From Actinoplanes sp. N902-109 (GTDB taxonomy: Bacteria > Actinomycetota > Actinomycetes > Mycobacteriales > Micromonosporaceae): DNA of 64,000 bases. The DNA is taken from positions 4,961,501 to 5,025,500 of the forward strand of contig NC_021191.1 in the NCBI RefSeq assembly GCF_000389965.1, written 5' to 3'. The notes beneath the pieces are model-generated. The model had not been told where the DNA came from and did no database searches. It worked only from the letters and a program-made list of their open reading frames with translations. Of this stretch, positions 60,020 to 64,000 are shown in pieces; within the stretch, counting starts at the first letter, position 1; every line of letters begins with the position of its first letter. The position numbers and the translations under genes were made by a program.

Positions 60020-60598
60020 TCAGTGCCCGGCCGGGCGCGGGTGGCCCAGGGCGTCGTAGCTGACGGCAACCAGGTGATCGTGCACCTCGTCGCCGGGAAG
60101 ATGGCGCAGGCTCAGGGCGGCCACGGCCAGGGCGCCCAGGGCGCCCACCACCCGGGTGCAGCGCTCGAGGTCGGTCACCTCGGGCCAGGAATCGGCGAGC
60201 CCGAACGCGCCCAGCAGCGTCTCGCCGACATCGTCGAGCAGCGCGGACTCGCCGGGCTCGGTCATCTGGCTGAACGCGCTCAGCACCAGCGCGATGAGCC
60301 CGGGCCGGCGCACGGCGATGCCGGCCAGCGCCACGAGCACGACCCGGTCGCGGGAGGGCCCGATCGGGGTGCCCTCGGCCTGGTCGAAAACCTCGCGGAC
60401 GGTCTCGGCGCAATGTTCGGAAACGGCCTGCCAGAGCGCTTCCTTGCTGGGGAAACGGTGCAGCAGCCCGGTCTTGGAGTAGCCGGCCGCATCGGCGATG
60501 CGCTGCACGGAGGTGTCCTTGTAGCCGTGCCTGGCGAACAGCGCGGCGGCCTGGTCGACGATCTCGTCGTCGATCTCCGCCGGGGTTGGTCGCCGCAT
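60020..60598 (-). CDS. TetR-family repressor of the MMPL exporter
   Basis: A 192-residue regulator with helix-turn-helix SVQRIADAAGYSKTGLLHRFPSKEALWQA and a helical ligand domain with a run of hydrophobics (VVLVALAGIAVRRPGLIALVLSAF). ATG 60598 was chosen; a TTG at 60607 is in frame but overlaps the operator. It is the first gene of a two-gene operon with the exporter, a standard layout for drug- or lipid-responsive efflux. Two operators lie directly upstream. Confidence 0.92.
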   Translation of the reverse strand: MRRPTPAEIDDEIVDQAAALFARHGYKDTSVQRIADAAGYSKTGLLHRFPSKEALWQAVSEHCAETVREVFDQAEGTPIGPSRDRVVLVALAGIAVRRPGLIALVLSAFSQMTEPGESALLDDVGETLLGAFGLADSWPEVTDLERCTRVVGALGALAVAALSLRHLPGDEVHDHLVAVSYDALGHPRPAGH

Positions 60599-60599
60599 A

Positions 60600-60637
60600 C
60601 GGACCAATTTAGTCCGCGACGGACCAGTCTGGTCCGT
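60600..60637. promoter_or_regulatory. Two TetR operators before the MMPL operon
   Basis: ACGGACCAGTCTGGTCCGT (60619-60637) is a perfect 19-bp palindrome. Next to it CGGAC-N7-GTCCG (60600-60616) is a shorter copy, two bases from the TetR start codon. Together they mark autorepression. Confidence 0.8.
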
Positions 60638-60687
60638 GTACCGGCGTAATCGTGATCACACCACCGGGATACCCGGGGATCAAGCGC

Positions 60688-61782
60688 TTACGCAGCGGCG
60701 TGCGCGCGGCGTTTCTGCTCGTACATGGCGTGGTCGGCCTGCACGATCAGCTCGGTGACGTCGTCACCGGTCGCACCCAGCGCCCAGCCCACACTGGCAC
60801 CGACCCGGTGCAGCCCGGTCGAGCCCTTGATCGGCTCGGCCAGCGCGTCGCGCAGCCGGTGCGCGGTGCCGGCGAGGGTGTCAGCCAGGCCCGGCCCGCT
60901 GAGCACGGCGACGAACTCGTCGCCGCCGGTGCGCGCGATGACATCGCTGTCCCGCAGGTGGTGGCGCAGCCGCTCGGCGATCACCACCAGCACCTCGTCG
61001 CCGGCCTCGTGCCCGGCCTCGTCGTTGACCTTCTTGAAACCGTCGAGATCGACCACCAGCACGCCGACCTGGCCGTGGTCGCCGTCGAGGGTGTCGGCGC
61101 GGGCCTTGAGCAGGGCACGGTTGGCCAGCCCGGTCAGGCAGTCGTGGGTGGCGGCGTACTCGGCCTCGGCCTGGCTGCGCTCCAGGGCCGAGTGCAGCCG
61201 GGCGTGCTGGATCGCGATCGCGGCGTGCTCGGCGAACAACGCGAGGATCTCCTGCTGCTCGGCGTCGGGCTTGCGCAGGCCCTCGGGCAGGTCGACGCTG
61301 AGCACCCCGAGCCACTCCCCCGACGGCGCGCTCAGCGGCGCGAACAGGCAGTCCATCGGGTGCCACATGGCCGGGTCCTCACTGGCCTCGACATCCGGGG
61401 TGTAGACGTAGAGGCTCTCCGGGACGCCGGTGCGGTGGTCGACGAAATACAGCGAACCCCAGCGCACGGACAACCGGAACAGCTCGCGCCAGTTCTCCGC
61501 CGCGCCGATCGTGCCGAGCAGCTCGCGCTTGAGATCGTCGCTGCCGGCCACCGCGACCGTGACGTAGTCGCCGTTGGGCTCGGCCAGGTTGACCGCCGCC
61601 AGCCCGAAGCCGGCCGCCTCGACCACGCCCTCCGCGACAGCCTCCAACGTGGCCGTCAGATCCAGGCTGGCGTGCACGCGCTTGGTGACCGCGTGCAGCG
61701 CTCGCAGAGCCTGCAGCTGGGTGTCGGCGCCCACGTCCAGGCTCCCTTCCGCCACATCGCTGATCAACTGACCGTAGTCCAT
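60688..61782 (-). CDS. GAF-GGDEF diguanylate cyclase
   Basis: A 364-residue c-di-GMP synthase. The N-terminal GAF domain spans about residues 25-200 (LHAVTKRVHASLDLTATLEAVAEGVVEAAGFGLAAVNL). The cyclase domain starts at THDCLTGLANRALL (residue 212), has the metal-binding VVDLDGFKKVND, and an intact GGDEF (286-290). RDSD (277-280), five residues before it, is an inhibitory I-site, so feedback by c-di-GMP is expected. No EAL domain is present. It is soluble with no membrane span; the GAF ligand is unknown. Confidence 0.95.
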   Translation of the reverse strand: MDYGQLISDVAEGSLDVGADTQLQALRALHAVTKRVHASLDLTATLEAVAEGVVEAAGFGLAAVNLAEPNGDYVTVAVAGSDDLKRELLGTIGAAENWRELFRLSVRWGSLYFVDHRTGVPESLYVYTPDVEASEDPAMWHPMDCLFAPLSAPSGEWLGVLSVDLPEGLRKPDAEQQEILALFAEHAAIAIQHARLHSALERSQAEAEYAATHDCLTGLANRALLKARADTLDGDHGQVGVLVVDLDGFKKVNDEAGHEAGDEVLVVIAERLRHHLRDSDVIARTGGDEFVAVLSGPGLADTLAGTAHRLRDALAEPIKGSTGLHRVGASVGWALGATGDDVTELIVQADHAMYEQKRRAHAAA

Positions 61783-61909
61783 CCCTGCACGAGTCGTGGA
61801 ATCCGTCGATCGGCGGTGTTCCGCTCAATCTGAGATCTTTCCCGCCGCGTTCGCCCTCAGCTGATCGAATCCCCGGGACAATGCCGCGAAGGTCGATCAA
61901 ACTGCCGCC

Positions 61910-62647
61910 ATGACGCTTGCCCATGATGTCTCCGGTTCCGGCAGCCCCGTCCTGCTGCTGCACTCGACCGTCTGCGACCGCCGCATGTGGGACCCCCAGA
62001 TCGCTGCGCTGGTGGCTGCGGGTCACCGGGTCGTCCGCTGCGACCTGCACGGGTACGGCGACAGCCCGGTCCCGGCCACCTCCTGGAGCGATGCGGAGGA
62101 CGTCCTGGGCCTGCTCGACGAGCTCGGCGTCGACCGGTTCGCGCTGGTCGGGGCGTCCGGCGGTGGCCGGGTCGGGCTGGCGATCGCCGCCCGCGTGCCG
62201 CAGCGCGTGACCAAGCTGGTGCTGCTGGCCACCGCCCTGCACGGCCATGTGCCGGGCGCGCAGCTCAGCTCGTACGGCGCTCAGGAGGACGAGCTGCTCG
62301 CCGCGGGCGACGTGACCGCAGCGACCGAGCTCAACGTGCGGACCTGGCTCGGCCCGGACGCCGGTCCGGAGGTCCGCGAGAAGCTGCGGCAGATGCAACG
62401 CCACGCCTTCGAGGTGCAGCTGGCGGCCGACCCCGAGGTGGGCCCGGTGCCCGAGGACCCCGACCTGGCCGCGATCACAGCACCCGTGCTGATCGTCTCG
62501 GGGCGGCACGACCTTCCCGACTTCCGGGAGATTGCCGCCGGGCTGGCGGACCGGTTCGGGGCCCGGCACGTGGAGCTGGACACCGGGCACCTACCGAGCC
62601 TCGAGGATCCCGCCGCCGTCAACGCGCTGCTGACCGACTTTCTCTGA
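61910..62647 (+). CDS. Alpha/beta hydrolase
   Basis: A 245-residue hydrolase. The oxyanion region is VLLLHSTVCDRRMWDPQ, the nucleophile elbow GASGGG (Ser in G-x-S-x-G), the acid lies in LIVSGRHDLPDF and the His in DTGHLPSLEDP. It resembles small esterases and lactonases; the substrate is unknown. Its 3' end overlaps the convergent STAS gene by 57 bp, which may allow antisense interference. Confidence 0.9.
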   Translation: MTLAHDVSGSGSPVLLLHSTVCDRRMWDPQIAALVAAGHRVVRCDLHGYGDSPVPATSWSDAEDVLGLLDELGVDRFALVGASGGGRVGLAIAARVPQRVTKLVLLATALHGHVPGAQLSSYGAQEDELLAAGDVTAATELNVRTWLGPDAGPEVREKLRQMQRHAFEVQLAADPEVGPVPEDPDLAAITAPVLIVSGRHDLPDFREIAAGLADRFGARHVELDTGHLPSLEDPAAVNALLTDFL

Positions 62648-62962
62648 GGACCCGGACCGCAGCCAGTCGAGGGCGGCGGCGCAGTCGTCGAACATCGGGA
62701 ACAGACCGTCCACATGCATCGTGTGCAGCACCGTGATGACCACCCGGGACGGACCGGCCAGGCAGACCAGGCCACCGCGGCGGCGGGCGTTGCGGTGCGC
62801 CCGCACCAGCAGGCCGAGCAGCGCGTCGTCCATCCTGGGCAGCCCGGCCAGGTCGACGACGACGTGCTGATGGTGCTCGACCGCCACGCTCAGGGCCGCG
62901 CGCAGGTCGGATCCTGCGCCGGCCCGCACCACGGCGGCGACGGTGTGGTCCACCAGGCTCAT
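62591..62962 (-). CDS. STAS-domain protein, Asp at the phospho-Ser site
   Basis: A 123-residue STAS protein related to anti-sigma factor antagonists: VVRAGAGSDLRAALSVAVEHHQHVVVDLAGLPRMDDALLGLLVRAHRNARRRGGLVCLAG. The phosphorylation loop, DSSG in SpoIIAA, reads DDAL, so the usual Ser is Asp. It is translationally coupled (ATGA overlap) to the second STAS gene upstream. No anti-sigma kinase or sigma factor lies nearby. The protein could act as a permanently phospho-like antagonist. Confidence 0.85.
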   Translation of the reverse strand: MSLVDHTVAAVVRAGAGSDLRAALSVAVEHHQHVVVDLAGLPRMDDALLGLLVRAHRNARRRGGLVCLAGPSRVVITVLHTMHVDGLFPMFDDCAAALDWLRSGSSEKVGQQRVDGGGILEAR

Positions 62963-63339
62963 CGGGCCTCCTCCACCTCAAGGACATGATCGACGCGAGC
63001 CGGCCGGAGCAACCGGCAGACCCGGGCGACCGGGCCGCGCATGGTGAGCCGGCCGTCCGTACGTATCATCTCGCGATGCCGCTGCACCAGCACGGCGATG
63101 GCCGCGGCGTCGATGCGCGGACTGCGCCGCAGGCCGACCACCAGCCGCGCGGGCCGCAGCGCCGCCGCCCCGGTCAGCCGGGCCCGCCGGCGTTCGACAG
63201 CCGCGCCGTCGATCACCTCGGTCACCTCGAACACCTCGGTCACCACGACGGTCGTCGCGGCCGGCAGACCTCGCGACAGCATCTTGCCAGACTGGCTGTC
63301 CTCTGTGGCAAGGCGCCAGCATCCATATGACGGTTCCAT
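62959..63339 (-). CDS. STAS-like protein, Ala at the phospho-Ser site
   Basis: A 126-residue protein with a weaker STAS match: VVTEVFEVTEVIDGAAVERRRARLTGAAALRPARLVVGLRRSPRIDAAAIAVLVQRHREMIRTDGRLTMRG. The phosphorylation loop reads DAAA, so no Ser or Thr can be modified. Its stop overlaps the ATG of the next STAS gene by 4 bases. The N-terminal 30 residues are not conserved in type; a later start is possible. The two proteins may work as a pair that cannot respond to a SpoIIAB-like kinase. Confidence 0.7.
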   Translation of the reverse strand: MEPSYGCWRLATEDSQSGKMLSRGLPAATTVVVTEVFEVTEVIDGAAVERRRARLTGAAALRPARLVVGLRRSPRIDAAAIAVLVQRHREMIRTDGRLTMRGPVARVCRLLRPARVDHVLEVEEAR

Positions 63340-63371
63340 GACATCTGCGCCGGGCCGCTCGCGCGGGATCC

Positions 63372-63525
63372 CCGATCGTGGTGATCAGCGCGCGCGACGA
63401 CACCCATGACATCGTCGCCGCACTGGAGGCCGGCGCCGACGACTACCTGCGCCGACGAGCCGCCGGTGCTGCGCTTCGGTGAGCTGGAGATCTCCCCGGG
63501 CCGGCCGCCCAGGACCTCGGCAGGG
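63372..63525 (+). pseudogene. Remnant of an OmpR-type response regulator
   Basis: The plus strand first reads PIVVISARDDTHDIVAALEAGADDYL, the end of a receiver domain (strand 4 to the Lys loop), then, in another frame, ADEPPVLRFGELEISPG, the start of an OmpR-type winged-helix domain. The TKPF loop and linker are missing and the frame shifts at the junction, so an internal deletion has joined the two domains. No receiver start lies upstream. Confidence 0.7.
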
Positions 63526-63593
63526 TGCTGCGCACCTTGGACACCGGCGAGAACCGCCGCGCGGTGCTGCAGCGCGACGGCGGGACTGCCCGA

Positions 63594-63998
63594 TCAGTAG
63601 TTGTTGTGCGCCTGGAAGTAGGACCAGGCGCCGCACGGCGAGTCGTAGCGGCCCTTGATGTAGCTCAGCCCCCACTTGATCTGCGTCGCCGGGTTGGTCT
63701 GCCAGTCCGAGCCGAACTGGCCCATCTTGCTGCCCGGCAGCGCCTGCGGGATGCCGTAGGCGCCGCTGGGGTTGGCCGCCTTCTCGTTCCAGCCGCTCTC
63801 GTGGTTCCACAGGTTGTTGAGGCAGGGGAACTGCGCGATGCCGAAGCCGGCCTGCAGGGTGAGCGCGCACCCGATCGCGCGGTTGCCGGAGAACTCGCCG
63901 CACGAGCCGGGGATCTCGACGGTGTTCGCCTTCTTCTCGGCCTCCTTGGCGGCGATTGTCCGCTTCTCGGCCTTGCGGGCCTTGCTGGCCGCGCTCAT
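63594..63998 (-). CDS. Lytic transglycosylase-like protein (start beyond window)
   Basis: At least 134 residues of a peptidoglycan-cleaving SLT-like enzyme. The catalytic Glu lies in NLWNHESGWNEKAANPSGAYGIPQALPGSKM, the usual lysozyme-like pattern of actinobacterial transglycosylases, followed by WGLSYIKGRYDSPCGAWSYFQAHNNY at the end. The frame begins with a Lys/Ala/Glu-rich helix (SKARKAEKRTIAAKEAEKKA) at the window edge, so the true start and signal peptide are probably outside. It is the only gene here clearly cut by the edge. Confidence 0.88.
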   Translation of the reverse strand: MSAASKARKAEKRTIAAKEAEKKANTVEIPGSCGEFSGNRAIGCALTLQAGFGIAQFPCLNNLWNHESGWNEKAANPSGAYGIPQALPGSKMGQFGSDWQTNPATQIKWGLSYIKGRYDSPCGAWSYFQAHNNY

Positions 63999-64000
63999 CG

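Overview
The window is chromosomal DNA of a very high-GC actinobacterium. GTG starts, 4-bp ATGA/GTGA gene overlaps, LacI-type cellulose-regulon operators, secreted plant-polysaccharide enzymes with CBM2 or ricin-type modules, and NACHT, DUF4097 and DUF1707 proteins all fit the Micromonosporaceae, perhaps an Actinoplanes relative; the genus is an inference. No rRNA, tRNA, CRISPR array, integrase or insertion sequence was seen.

Layout. 0-3.4 kb: one large NACHT NTPase of the kind linked to anti-phage defence. 3.5-6.6 kb: a divergent pair of secreted plant-cell-wall enzymes (PL11 rhamnogalacturonan lyase; CBM2-SGNH esterase) with CebR-like operators between them. 6.7-12.6 kb: a GntR-DUF6282-XdhC gene string facing an NMT1/THI5-type ABC uptake operon, with a palindrome in the divergent gap. 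12.7-17.3 kb: XRE regulator, NTF2-like protein, AI-2E transporter, PQQ-like propeller, and a cold shock gene with a possible leader attenuator. 17.5-21.2 kb: an apparent operon (ribbon-helix-helix protein, DUF4097, DrrA/DrrB-like ABC exporter, DUF1707) preceded by three 9-bp direct repeats at 11-bp spacing. 21.2-26 kb: small enzymes and regulators and a ricin/beta-helix exoprotein. 26.3-32.4 kb: an iron-siderophore uptake operon under an IdeR/DmdR1-type iron box, ending in a DUF4132 gene. 32.4-45.5 kb: TetR-acyltransferase, XRE/aldo-keto reductase, amine oxidase, a frameshifted MOSC gene, permease, VOC and SRPBCC proteins.

45.5-50.5 kb holds a secreted propeller whose 5' end is a 45-bp tandem array with a fixed AT-rich core, then an incomplete beta-ketoadipate cluster (pcaB, pcaD, pcaC) followed by the tail of a dead IclR regulator. 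50.5-54.1 kb is the most notable system: a complete His-Xaa-Ser (HXS) peptide-modification operon, hxsA-hxsD-hxsB-hxsC, with two radical SAM proteins and a secreted, membrane-anchored substrate carrying nine HXS triplets. 54.1-64 kb: a membrane protein of unknown function, an acetyltransferase, a decayed stretch, a cytidine deaminase-ASCH fusion, an MMPL exporter with its TetR regulator and two operators, a GAF-GGDEF diguanylate cyclase, a hydrolase, two STAS proteins without the usual phospho-serine, a response-regulator remnant and a transglycosylase cut by the window edge.

Two themes recur. In-frame tandem repeats have expanded inside three coding regions within about 11 kb (MOSC, propeller, PcaB). 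Several genes carry a clear palindrome next to their start, so local regulators can be paired with operators.
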